A stretch of DNA of 64,000 nucleotides, from positions 3,286,001-3,350,000 of the forward strand of contig NZ_CP009458.1 of the NCBI RefSeq assembly GCF_000758305.1, given 5' to 3'. This stretch comes from Cedecea neteri. Lineage in GTDB: Bacteria; Pseudomonadota; Gammaproteobacteria; Enterobacterales; Enterobacteriaceae. The number at the start of each line of letters is the position of its first letter. Within the stretch, counting starts at the first letter, position 1. The notes under the pieces were generated by a model. That model was not told where the DNA came from. It saw only the letters and a program-made list of their open reading frames with translations, and did not search any database. This document shows positions 8,187-15,775 of this stretch, in pieces. The translations under genes were made by a program, and so were the position numbers.

Positions 8187-10340
8187 TTGCGTAATCTCCT
8201 TAGCTGGAAAAGCACTCCCGTTGCCGGAACCTTGTTTGCCATGGTGTTTGTGGCAGGCATCGGGCTGATCGTGTCGGTTATCTCACTTCTCTACCTTTCA
8301 CTTCACCTTATCAGCAGTAAAACCAATGAGATAGATGAACACCGAAGCGCACTGTCGGTGCAAGGGGCCATTCAGACTTCGGTCAATCGCGTGTGGGCGT
8401 TGGTTATCGACAATGCGGTTTGGGACGATGCCGTCAATCAAGTTTACCGCCCTGAGTTGGACGTTAACTGGCTGTATAACACCTGGGGGGCTGGTTACAA
8501 AATCAACAATCTCTACGATGGCGTGTATGTGCTGGATGAGGGGTTCAATGTGCTTTGGGGATCGTTTCGCGGGCAGCGAGTGACAGGGCAAAACATCTCG
8601 CAACTAGGGAAGGGGTTTGAGTCCCTCGTGTATCAAAACGCGCAAACGCTGAGAGATGACAAAAAGATCTTTGCCGGTATCACTCAGACCGGAAGCGGCG
8701 TTTCGTTTATCGGGATTGGGCTTATTCGGCCCATGCTAGGGCGGCTTCAGGTCCACGATGCGACGCGGCGTTACCTGGTGATTGGCCGTCAGATCAACGA
8801 TCTGATGCTGAAAGAGTTGGGCAACACCTTCCAAATTGAGAACCTGCGCCTGACGTCCACGCCAGCGGATTCCTCCAGCGTCCCGTTGAGCAGCGCATCC
8901 GGTGAAACGCTGGGTTATCTAAGCTGGGAACCAAGGCAGCCTGGGGCAGAGGCTGCCCGTGCCGCTTCGGCAGACATTCTGCGTATTACGTTGCTTGCGG
9001 CAGTATTAATCCTGGTGTTTATCGTCATCAGCAGCCTGGGGTTGTACAAGCTGGCACGCGGAGAAAAGCAGGCGAGAAACATCGCGCTGACCGACTGGCT
9101 CAGTCATTTACCCAACCGACGAGCGCTTATCGAGCGGCTGGAAACCATCAGTAAACGGGGAGATACCGACGAAAAAAGCGTGGTATTTATCGATCTCGAT
9201 GGTTTTAAGGATGTGAATGATATTTACGGGCACGACAAAGGCGACCAGTTAATCGTGACCATTGCTCATGCTCTTCGCGATCGCGTGCCGCAAAACGGCA
9301 TGCTGGTACGCATGGGAGGGGATGAATTTGCCATGATGATAGGCGGGGAGAGGGCCGGGGAACATTCAGCCGCCTTTGCGGGTTCGGTCCTGGATTTTCT
9401 GAGCCAGCCTGTCCCCGTAGGGGAAAGTACCATCCATATTAGCGCCAGCATCGGAATAGCTTCGGGCTCGCTGGTCGATTGCAGCAGTTCGGAGCTGTTC
9501 CGCCGGGCTGATATCGCTATGTATCACTCTAAAATTACCGGCAAGGGGCGCACGACGTATTATGATGCTGCGTTAAATAACGTTCGCGAGCGCCGTTTAA
9601 CCATCGAAAATGACATTCGTGTAGGTCTTACACGAGATGAGTTTGAAGTCTGGTACCAGCCGATTATTGATGCACGTAGCCAGACGATGACCGGTGTGGA
9701 AGCGCTGGTGCGCTGGCCGCGCCGCCCCGGAGGTGAGCTGCTACCGGATGAGTTTATTTCCGTGGCTGAAACCAGCGGCCTCATCTATTCCCTCGGGCAG
9801 TTCGTGCTTCGTCGCGCGTGCCGTGATTTAGCGCCTTATGAGGATCTCCAACTGTCGGTGAACATTTCCCCGGCTCAGTTCCGCGATCCAGAATTTGAGG
9901 ATAAAGTTGCGCGGGTGCTACAGGAAACTGCGTACCCGGCACAGCGGCTTGAACTTGAAGTGACGGAAAGCTATGTGCTGGAAAACCCGGAGCGTGCCCT
10001 GGCGGCAATTCGAAATCTAAAGTCTCTGGGCATGGCGGTGGCGCTGGACGATTTTGGCAACGGCTATTCGAGCATCGGCTATCTGCGTCGCTTTCATTTC
10101 GACACGATCAAAATTGATAAGTCGCTGGCCGGGCTGGTGGACAGCGACGAGCAGGCGCTGGCGTTGGTGAACGGCACGGTACGTATTGCCACCGCGTTGG
10201 GTATGGCGGTGACGGCAGAGGGAGTGGAAAACGAAAACCAGCTCAAGCTGCTTTGCCACGCAGGCTGTGACCGACTGCAGGGCTATTACTTTAGCCCCCC
10301 CAGGCCGCTGGCGACCATCTTGTCGCTAAGGCCAGCGTAA
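8187..10340 (+). CDS. Membrane GGDEF-EAL protein with CHASE4-type periplasmic sensor
   Basis: A 717-residue c-di-GMP enzyme. TM1 is about residues 14-40 and a periplasmic domain about 45-262, with the WxxDNAVWDDA pattern typical of CHASE4. TM2 is 265-288. GGDEF (residues 377-381) is intact and no RxxD inhibitory site is seen before it. The EAL domain keeps EAL (505-507) and DDFGNGYSS, a mild variant of DDFGTG. Both synthesis and hydrolysis are possible, so net activity is open. The TTG start is supported by AGAAGAGAG at 8172-8180. It is part of an insertion between mdtI and ydgD relative to E. coli. Confidence 0.88.
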   Translation: MRNLLSWKSTPVAGTLFAMVFVAGIGLIVSVISLLYLSLHLISSKTNEIDEHRSALSVQGAIQTSVNRVWALVIDNAVWDDAVNQVYRPELDVNWLYNTWGAGYKINNLYDGVYVLDEGFNVLWGSFRGQRVTGQNISQLGKGFESLVYQNAQTLRDDKKIFAGITQTGSGVSFIGIGLIRPMLGRLQVHDATRRYLVIGRQINDLMLKELGNTFQIENLRLTSTPADSSSVPLSSASGETLGYLSWEPRQPGAEAARAASADILRITLLAAVLILVFIVISSLGLYKLARGEKQARNIALTDWLSHLPNRRALIERLETISKRGDTDEKSVVFIDLDGFKDVNDIYGHDKGDQLIVTIAHALRDRVPQNGMLVRMGGDEFAMMIGGERAGEHSAAFAGSVLDFLSQPVPVGESTIHISASIGIASGSLVDCSSSELFRRADIAMYHSKITGKGRTTYYDAALNNVRERRLTIENDIRVGLTRDEFEVWYQPIIDARSQTMTGVEALVRWPRRPGGELLPDEFISVAETSGLIYSLGQFVLRRACRDLAPYEDLQLSVNISPAQFRDPEFEDKVARVLQETAYPAQRLELEVTESYVLENPERALAAIRNLKSLGMAVALDDFGNGYSSIGYLRRFHFDTIKIDKSLAGLVDSDEQALALVNGTVRIATALGMAVTAEGVENENQLKLLCHAGCDRLQGYYFSPPRPLATILSLRPA

Positions 10341-10648
10341 TAATGTTTTCTGGAATAAAATACCTGTAATTCAATTTCTTCTGTTATTGCTGCTATGAAG
10401 TTGCGGTTTGGTAGAGAACAGATGCGCCTCCAGCTTTACCGCGCGATGATTTATAAAGGAGGTTTATAGAATGGGTTAATATTGTTAGTCATTACAGCGG
10501 GTTGTTTTGTTTTTTTTATGTTTTCTTCTTTTTACTTCTACATTAACGCTTTGTTTAAAATCCGGATATAAAACATCTTGCTTTTGCAACGCCATATTAT
10601 AAGCTGTGAAAAAATGGAGTGTGCGTAAAATTTATCAAGGAGAGAGAT
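10341..10648. other. AT-rich intergenic region with a start-stop mini-ORF
   Basis: No gene of normal size. AAAGGAGG at 10455-10462 precedes ATG GGT TAA (10471-10479), a two-codon frame with an ideal ribosome site. A candidate promoter for the next gene is TATAAA at 10567-10572 with a weak -35. Long T/A runs lie at 10500-10560. Confidence 0.4.
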
Positions 10649-11290
10649 GTGAAAGCCATAATACACCTGATCATGACAGTGTTAATTTCGTATGTTTCAT
10701 TTGCTGTAGCGCAGCCTGTTGAAGATAAAAATAAAATCGCCAAAATCTATTATTCTGGAGAAATGCAAACGTCTGCCGTGTCGAGGCTGGTCAGCGTCTT
10801 TGATGAAATTAATAAAAATAATGATGTAGAGAGAATTTATTTATATATCAATAGCTATGGCGGCGATATGGACGCGGGCCTGATGGCCGCTGCCGCCGTC
10901 AGAAGCTCCGAAATCCCCGTCACAACCGTGGCCATGTCTACCGTCGGCTCTTCGGCAACGATCATGTTCTGCGCCGCAGACGACAGGCGTTCTTTACCGG
11001 ATGGCAGCTTATTTCTGCACCCGGCTTCTATTTCACATAGCGGGGATTTAAGGCCCGCTGATGTGACTTATCTTGAAAGAGAAACCCGTCGTTTCAATGA
11101 AATGTTTAAAAAAACGTATCGGGCATGCACAAAACTTGATGAAGCCAAAATAGCTGAAATATTGCATAGCGAGTATAACCTCACCGGCTATTCTCCCAGT
11201 GAGGCAATGGCTATTGGATTAGTCTCTTCCGTGGATAAAAAAATAATACCGGCTACCTACACTTACTCTATCGTTAGCAGCTCGAATTAA
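10649..11290 (+). CDS. Exported ClpP-like serine protease
   Basis: A 213-residue protein with a signal peptide of about 21 residues (VLISYVSFAVAQ) followed by a ClpP/crotonase-fold domain. YLYINSYGGDMDAG matches the ClpP YLYINSPGG loop. Ser101 in VGSSAT aligns with the ClpP nucleophile and His124 in LFLHPAS with the catalytic histidine. The usual third-residue aspartate does not align (NLTGYSPSEA in place of RDxFLSAxEA). GTG at 10649 is chosen because AAGGAGAGA lies just upstream; this start also gives a clean signal peptide. Export would separate it from Clp ATPases, so it probably works alone in the periplasm. It lies 59 bp before a rodA paralogue. Confidence 0.75.
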   Translation: MKAIIHLIMTVLISYVSFAVAQPVEDKNKIAKIYYSGEMQTSAVSRLVSVFDEINKNNDVERIYLYINSYGGDMDAGLMAAAAVRSSEIPVTTVAMSTVGSSATIMFCAADDRRSLPDGSLFLHPASISHSGDLRPADVTYLERETRRFNEMFKKTYRACTKLDEAKIAEILHSEYNLTGYSPSEAMAIGLVSSVDKKIIPATYTYSIVSSSN

Positions 11291-11349
11291 TACGCGGATA
11301 TCACCTGGCTAACCCGAACTGAATTACCTCACGGTTGCAGAGGTATTAA

Positions 11350-12462
11350 ATGGAAAATATTCATCAGAAAAGAATGTGTTGGGCAAGAGTTCATCTTGAT
11401 CCCTCGCTACTGCTGTTGATTATGTTATTGCTGGCTTACAGCGCTTTTGTGATGTGGAGCGCCAGTGGCCAGGATATCGGGATGATGGAGCGTAAAGCCG
11501 GGCAGATCGCGATGGGGCTTATGGTGATGATTGCCATGGCGCAAATCCCTCCGCGCTTCTACGAAAGATCCGCACCCTGGCTTTTTGCCCTGTGCGTTAT
11601 TTTACTACTGCTGGTCGATAGCATCGGGCAAATCAGCAAAGGGGCTCAGCGCTGGTTGGATCTCGGCATTATCCGCTTCCAGCCTTCGGAAATTGCCAAG
11701 ATTGCCGTTCCGCTGATGGTGGCCCGATTTATCAATCAGAACCTGAGTCCACCGTCGCTTAAACAGACGGCTATTGCGCTGGCGATCATTTTTGTGCCTG
11801 TCTTACTTATTGCGATGCAGCCTGACCTCGGTACCGCCGTCCTGGTAGCGGCATCCGGTCTTTTTGTGCTGTTCCTGTCGGGGATTAGCTGGAGAATTAT
11901 CGCCGCAGCTGCCGTGCTGATGGCCATTTTCATTCCGGTGCTGTGGTTCTTTCTTATGCATGACTACCAGCGCGAACGCATCATGATGCTGTTGGATCCG
12001 ACGCTAGATCCGCGCGGGGCGGGTTATCACATCATTCAGTCAAAAATCGCGATTGGTTCTGGCGGCCTGGTGGGGAAAGGCTGGCTGCATGGCACACAGT
12101 CTCAGTTGGAGTTTTTACCGGAACGGCATACCGATTTTGTGTTTGCCGTTATTGCGGAGGAACTGGGCTTTATCGGCATTCTGGTGCTGCTTGCGCTGTA
12201 TCTGCTGGTGATTATGCGAGGCCTAATCATTGCGGCTCAGGCTCAAACGCTCTTCGGGCGGATGGTCGTCGGCGGCCTGATACTGATCCTGTTTGTTTAT
12301 GTGTTTGTGAATATCGGTATGGTGAGCGGTATTTTGCCGGTGGTGGGTGTTCCGCTACCGTTAATAAGCTATGGCGGCTCGGCGTTGATCGTGCTGATGG
12401 CCGGGTTTGGCATCATGATGTCAGTGCATACGCACCGCAAGATGATGTCAAAGAGTGTTTAG
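11350..12462 (+). CDS. RodA-like SEDS peptidoglycan glycosyltransferase, second copy
   Basis: A 370-residue, 10-helix SEDS protein closely related along its length to E. coli RodA (MrdB): VMWSASGQDIGMMERK, SKGAQRWLDLG, FQPSEIAKIAVPLMVARF and LPERHTDF with the catalytic aspartate. RodA polymerises glycan strands for elongation together with the class B enzyme PBP2. The true mrdB should lie in the mrdA-mrdB-rlpA-dacA cluster; here no PBP2 gene is nearby, so this is a paralogue. It may partner the housekeeping PBP2 or a second PBP elsewhere. The exported ClpP-like protease immediately upstream may be co-transcribed. Confidence 0.88.
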   Translation: MENIHQKRMCWARVHLDPSLLLLIMLLLAYSAFVMWSASGQDIGMMERKAGQIAMGLMVMIAMAQIPPRFYERSAPWLFALCVILLLLVDSIGQISKGAQRWLDLGIIRFQPSEIAKIAVPLMVARFINQNLSPPSLKQTAIALAIIFVPVLLIAMQPDLGTAVLVAASGLFVLFLSGISWRIIAAAAVLMAIFIPVLWFFLMHDYQRERIMMLLDPTLDPRGAGYHIIQSKIAIGSGGLVGKGWLHGTQSQLEFLPERHTDFVFAVIAEELGFIGILVLLALYLLVIMRGLIIAAQAQTLFGRMVVGGLILILFVYVFVNIGMVSGILPVVGVPLPLISYGGSALIVLMAGFGIMMSVHTHRKMMSKSV

Positions 12463-12487
12463 CGGCAGGAAGAGGGCGAGTCATTTG

Positions 12488-12522
12488 CCGCCGGGCAACC
12501 CTGGTATTGCGCTGCCCGGCGG
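12488..12522. terminator. Hairpin between convergent rodA paralogue and ydgD
   Basis: CCGCCGGGCA / TGCCCGGCGG, a 10-bp perfect stem with a 15-base loop, placed between the two stop codons. It could terminate transcription from both sides. Confidence 0.5.
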
Positions 12523-12537
12523 TATCAGGATAAAGCT

Positions 12538-13344
12538 TTATTGTGCCAGTGCTTCCAGCCTGTCGCGGAAGCCGGTCACTGAAATGGCGCGGTTATCCGC
12601 CCTGTATCTGTCTTTGGCTGCCGGGGCGGAACTTTGCACCGCAATCAGCTGCCAGCCCTGATCGGTTTTCAACAACAGCGGTGAACCACTATCGCCTGGG
12701 AGCGTATCGCACTGGTGAGACAGCACGGACGCCTGAGCCCAGCCTGTTACCAGGCAGTTACTGTGGGTATACAGGTCGTCGAGATGATCCAGCGGATAGC
12801 CAGACTGTGTCACTTTACGATCCTGTGCTTTTAATGCTTCGGTTAGCGCGTCTTTGTCGCCGGTAAACAGCGGCAACGGCGTAATTCCCGAAGGCGGATT
12901 ACGGATAATAATCAGGCCAAAATCATAAGGTGCCGCGTTAGACGGAACCAGCCATCCGTCGCCATCCGGCTTGAGGCGGCGACCAAGGGATTTGTCCACG
13001 CGGCCTTCAATATCATGGATCTCATAGCGCCATTGCCCTTTGTGGGAAATAAAGCGCAGGGCGATGGCTTTGTCTGCTTTACCGCGCGGCGGCTGCAGCA
13101 GGCAGTGTCCGGCGGTTAAGGCCAGATGCGGTGAAATCAGGGTGGCGGTACATAAGTTGCCGCTGGCGGTTTCCAACTGGCCAATGGCATCCCAGGGGGC
13201 ATCCTCAGGGTTGGTCACGCGAATACGGTCATCTTTGCCGAAGAACAGTGTTTTAACGTTCGCCGGGCTGTCGTCTTCGTCCGCGTGAGCAAGTTGAGGT
13301 AAAAGGATCAATGCTCCTAAAAACAACACAACACTTTTGCGCAT
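12538..13344 (-). CDS. ydgD: Trypsin-like periplasmic serine protease YdgD
   Basis: A 268-residue exported chymotrypsin-fold protein matching E. coli YdgD. It has a signal peptide to about residue 21, catalytic His in LTAGHCLL (about residue 79), an Asp probably in the PYDFGLI region, and Ser in CDTLPGDSGSPLLL. NVKTLFFGKDDR and AISVTGFR are also shared. The physiological substrate is unknown. Its place next to ydgU-asr is as in E. coli. Confidence 0.92.
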   Translation of the reverse strand: MRKSVVLFLGALILLPQLAHADEDDSPANVKTLFFGKDDRIRVTNPEDAPWDAIGQLETASGNLCTATLISPHLALTAGHCLLQPPRGKADKAIALRFISHKGQWRYEIHDIEGRVDKSLGRRLKPDGDGWLVPSNAAPYDFGLIIIRNPPSGITPLPLFTGDKDALTEALKAQDRKVTQSGYPLDHLDDLYTHSNCLVTGWAQASVLSHQCDTLPGDSGSPLLLKTDQGWQLIAVQSSAPAAKDRYRADNRAISVTGFRDRLEALAQ

Positions 13345-13442
13345 AGCTCTCTCTGAAGGGGCTAATAATTATGGTTTTTATAGATGCAGTAACTATAGTC
13401 GGAACGGACCGAAAGTGGGAGTGAAAACAGCAGACTACGCTA

Positions 13443-13523
13443 TCAGAGCCAGAAGCTCAGCGTAATAATACCGCAGATGATCAGCAGGGCGAGGATTAAC
13501 TCGAAACTGTAGCGTCGCAACAT
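13443..13523 (-). CDS. ydgU: Small membrane protein YdgU
   Basis: A 26-residue ORF too short for ordinary gene callers: MLRRYSFELILALLII then GIITLSFWL. It is a single hydrophobic helix after a basic N-terminus. GGAGTG lies nine bases before the ATG. E. coli encodes the small protein YdgU at this same spot, just downstream of asr, and the two are co-transcribed there. The terminator at 13577-13600 lies between asr and this gene, so its expression probably depends on read-through. Confidence 0.75.
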   Translation of the reverse strand: MLRRYSFELILALLIICGIITLSFWL

Positions 13524-13576
13524 TATCCGCACTCCAGAAATAAGTACGTGCTAAAGGCTGTGCCTTATTCCTAATA

Positions 13577-13600
13577 AAACACCCGGCAAGCCGGGTGTTT
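13577..13600 (-). terminator. Terminator downstream of asr
   Basis: AAACACCCGGC / GCCGGGTGTTT, an 11-bp perfect inverted repeat with a two-base loop and T/A flanks on both sides. It lies 39 bp after the asr stop. Confidence 0.8.
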
Positions 13601-13638
13601 ATGTAAACGCTTTAAGCTAACGGGTAGCCCCGTTTAAC

Positions 13639-14064
13639 TTATGCTGCTGGCTGTGCAGCTGGTTTAGCAGCGGCTTTGTGATGTTTTTTCACGTGTTTTT
13701 TAGCAGCCTGAGCTTTCTGTGCAGCTGGTTTTACTGCTTTTTTGTGGTGTTTTTTAGCAGCCTGGGCTTTCTGAGCAGCTGGTTTGGTTGCTTTTTTGTG
13801 GTGCTTTTTAGCAGCCTGAGCTTTCTGCTCGGTCGCTGGTTTAGCGGCTTTTTTGTGTTTCTTTTTAGCAGCCTGAGCTTTCTGAGCGGCAGCTTTTTTG
13901 TGTTTCTTGTGATGCGTTACTTTTGCAGCTGGCGCTTTAGCAGCAGGAGCAGCAGCGGTGGTTGCTGGAGCAGCAGCTGGAGCGGTAGCGGTGGTGTCAG
14001 CAGCGAAAGCGGCAGAAGACAGACCCATAGCAGCGGCAACAACCAGAGCTAATACTTTTTTCAT
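13639..14064 (-). CDS. asr: Acid shock protein Asr
   Basis: A 141-residue periplasmic, very basic, low-complexity protein. A signal peptide (ending SSAAFA, about residue 21) and an Ala/Thr/Pro-rich pro-region to about residue 48 are followed by tandem repeats built on QKAQAAKKHHKKA. In E. coli Asr is strongly induced at low pH and processed to a small basic form. It is longer than the E. coli protein through extra repeat units, and such repeats vary in number between species. The upstream RstA-type box fits the known RstBA control. Confidence 0.95.
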   Translation of the reverse strand: MKKVLALVVAAAMGLSSAAFAADTTATAPAAAPATTAAAPAAKAPAAKVTHHKKHKKAAAQKAQAAKKKHKKAAKPATEQKAQAAKKHHKKATKPAAQKAQAAKKHHKKAVKPAAQKAQAAKKHVKKHHKAAAKPAAQPAA

Positions 14065-14120
14065 TTCGACATCCTCGAATTTGTTTGTGTGTCAACCCCA
14101 CTGCGGGGCCGTTGAAATGA

Positions 14121-14182
14121 ACTATAGGCTGGGGAATCAAAGTGTTCAGTGAGTGATTGGTATCGGCATGTAACGTAATGTA
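14121..14182 (-). promoter_or_regulatory. asr promoter with RstA-type box
   Basis: Read on the minus strand, TACATTACGTTACA (14169-14182) differs at one base from the RstA consensus TACATnTnGTTACA. TATAGT (complement of 14121-14126) is a good -10 about 43 bp downstream of the box, with a weak -35 between them. This matches acid-inducible control of asr by RstA in E. coli. Confidence 0.75.
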
Positions 14183-14216
14183 CAAGGCCGGGTACAGACG
14201 ACCCGGCGCGAGGGGT

Positions 14217-15701
14217 TTACAGGTAACGTGACTCTAAATGCTTGCGGAAATACAATGGGTTAAGGTCTTCGCCGGTCGCGTTGGTTATCAGCTGTGAAGT
14301 GGTGAAACGGCTGCCATGCTGCCAGATATTTTGCTTCAACCAGTCAAATAAGGCGGTGAAATTGCCGCTGGCGATCGCCTGGTCCAGATCCGGCAGCGCG
14401 CGTGATGCCGCGCTAAACAGCTGCGCCGCGTACATCGCGCCCAGCGTATAGGAAGGGAAGTAGCCGAAAGCGCCATCGGTCCAGTGAATATCCTGCATAC
14501 AACCATTGCGGTAATTGCCTTCGGTGGACAGGCCCAGCCAGGACTGCATCTTCTCATTCCACAGCGCCGGAATGTCATCCACCTCGATATCCCCCTCGAT
14601 CAGTGCCCGTTCAATTTCATATCGCAGCACAACGTGTGCCGGGTAGCTCACTTCATCGGCATCGACGCGAATATAGCCGCGCTCAACCTGCTGGTTGACG
14701 TTGATAAAGTTGTTCAGTTCGAACGCCGGCTGCGGACCAAAACGCTCAATGACTTTTGGCAGCAGCAGTTTCAGGAACGGCGCGCTGCGGCCAAGTTGCA
14801 TCTCAAAGAACAGGCTTTGAGATTCATGGATGGCGGTAGAACGCGCCAGAGCGACGGGCTGGCCGAGCCATTCCCGCGGCAGGTTTTGCTCGTAGCGGGC
14901 GTGGCCGGTTTCATGAATCACGCCAAACAGCGAGCTGAACATCTCTTCTTCGTTATAACGCGTCGTGATTCGCACATCTTCAGGCACGCCGCCGCAGAAG
15001 GGATGCGCGCTGACATCAAGGCGGCCGCCGTTAAAGTCAAAGCCAAGCAGCCCCATAGTATCCAGCCCGAGCTGACGCTGGGTTTCAGTGGCAAAAGGAC
15101 CTTGTGGCGTCAGCATTTTTTCTTTGGCCTGCTTATCAACCACCTTCTGGAGCAAATCAGGCAGCCAGCCGCGCAGGTCGCCAAACAGCACGTCGAGCTT
15201 GGCGCTGGTCATACCGGGTTCATAGATATCCAGCAGCGCATCATAGCGAGAAATACCTTTTGCCTCCGCGCGCAGTCGAGCCTCTTCGCGGCTGACGCGC
15301 ACGACTTCTTTCAGGTTCGTGGAGAAGCCTTGCCAGTCGTTGGCCGGGCGCTGGGTACGCCAGCCGTGTTCGCAACGCGTACCTACCAGCGATTTCTCTT
15401 CTACTAACGCATCGGGGAGCAGCACCGCTTCCTGGTAGTGACGAGTCATTTCACGCAGGTTTGCACGCTCTACATCGTTCAGATCTTCCTGAGCTGCGGC
15501 CTGGAGCAGGGTGGCAATTTTCTTGTCGGTCAGGATCTGGTGCTTAAGCACGCTAAGTTCAGCGAGAGCCTCGCCGCGCGCCTGGCTACCGTTAGCGGGC
15601 ATCATGGTGGACATGTCCCAGCCGGCAATGGCTGACAAATGCTCAAACCGGGACAGACGCTGGAAGGTACGGGTCAGGTGATTATAGTTTTGCTTTTCCA
15701 T
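14217..15701 (-). CDS. M32-family metallocarboxypeptidase
   Basis: A 494-residue zinc carboxypeptidase of the thermostable carboxypeptidase 1 (Taq) family, which trims C-terminal residues of peptides in the cytoplasm. The zinc motif HETGH is at residues 263-267 and a downstream ESQSLFFE supplies the glutamate ligand. Length is normal for M32. The start at 15701 (MEKQNYNHL) is preferred over 15743, as GAGG lies five bases upstream. The gene is inserted between asr and ynfM compared with E. coli, which lacks it. Confidence 0.92.
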   Translation of the reverse strand: MEKQNYNHLTRTFQRLSRFEHLSAIAGWDMSTMMPANGSQARGEALAELSVLKHQILTDKKIATLLQAAAQEDLNDVERANLREMTRHYQEAVLLPDALVEEKSLVGTRCEHGWRTQRPANDWQGFSTNLKEVVRVSREEARLRAEAKGISRYDALLDIYEPGMTSAKLDVLFGDLRGWLPDLLQKVVDKQAKEKMLTPQGPFATETQRQLGLDTMGLLGFDFNGGRLDVSAHPFCGGVPEDVRITTRYNEEEMFSSLFGVIHETGHARYEQNLPREWLGQPVALARSTAIHESQSLFFEMQLGRSAPFLKLLLPKVIERFGPQPAFELNNFINVNQQVERGYIRVDADEVSYPAHVVLRYEIERALIEGDIEVDDIPALWNEKMQSWLGLSTEGNYRNGCMQDIHWTDGAFGYFPSYTLGAMYAAQLFSAASRALPDLDQAIASGNFTALFDWLKQNIWQHGSRFTTSQLITNATGEDLNPLYFRKHLESRYL

Positions 15702-15775
15702 ATGGCCTCGTGAACAGGTTGTTAACGCCAAAGAAAATAGCATTAAGCTTACCTGAACACGAGAGCGGCAGCAGG

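Noticed and set aside
11350..12462. Canonical mrdB (rodA) locus
   Set aside because: No mrdA, rlpA or dacA neighbours; the surroundings are mdtI and ydgD, so this is a paralogue.
13678..14052. Phe/Ser/Cys-rich frame antisense to asr
   Set aside because: It is the complement of the lysine/alanine repeats of Asr, so the apparent membrane character is an artefact.
14484..15407. 307-codon frame antisense to the M32 carboxypeptidase
   Set aside because: The opposite strand encodes a full-length enzyme with its zinc motif; this frame has no family features and is a GC-driven shadow.
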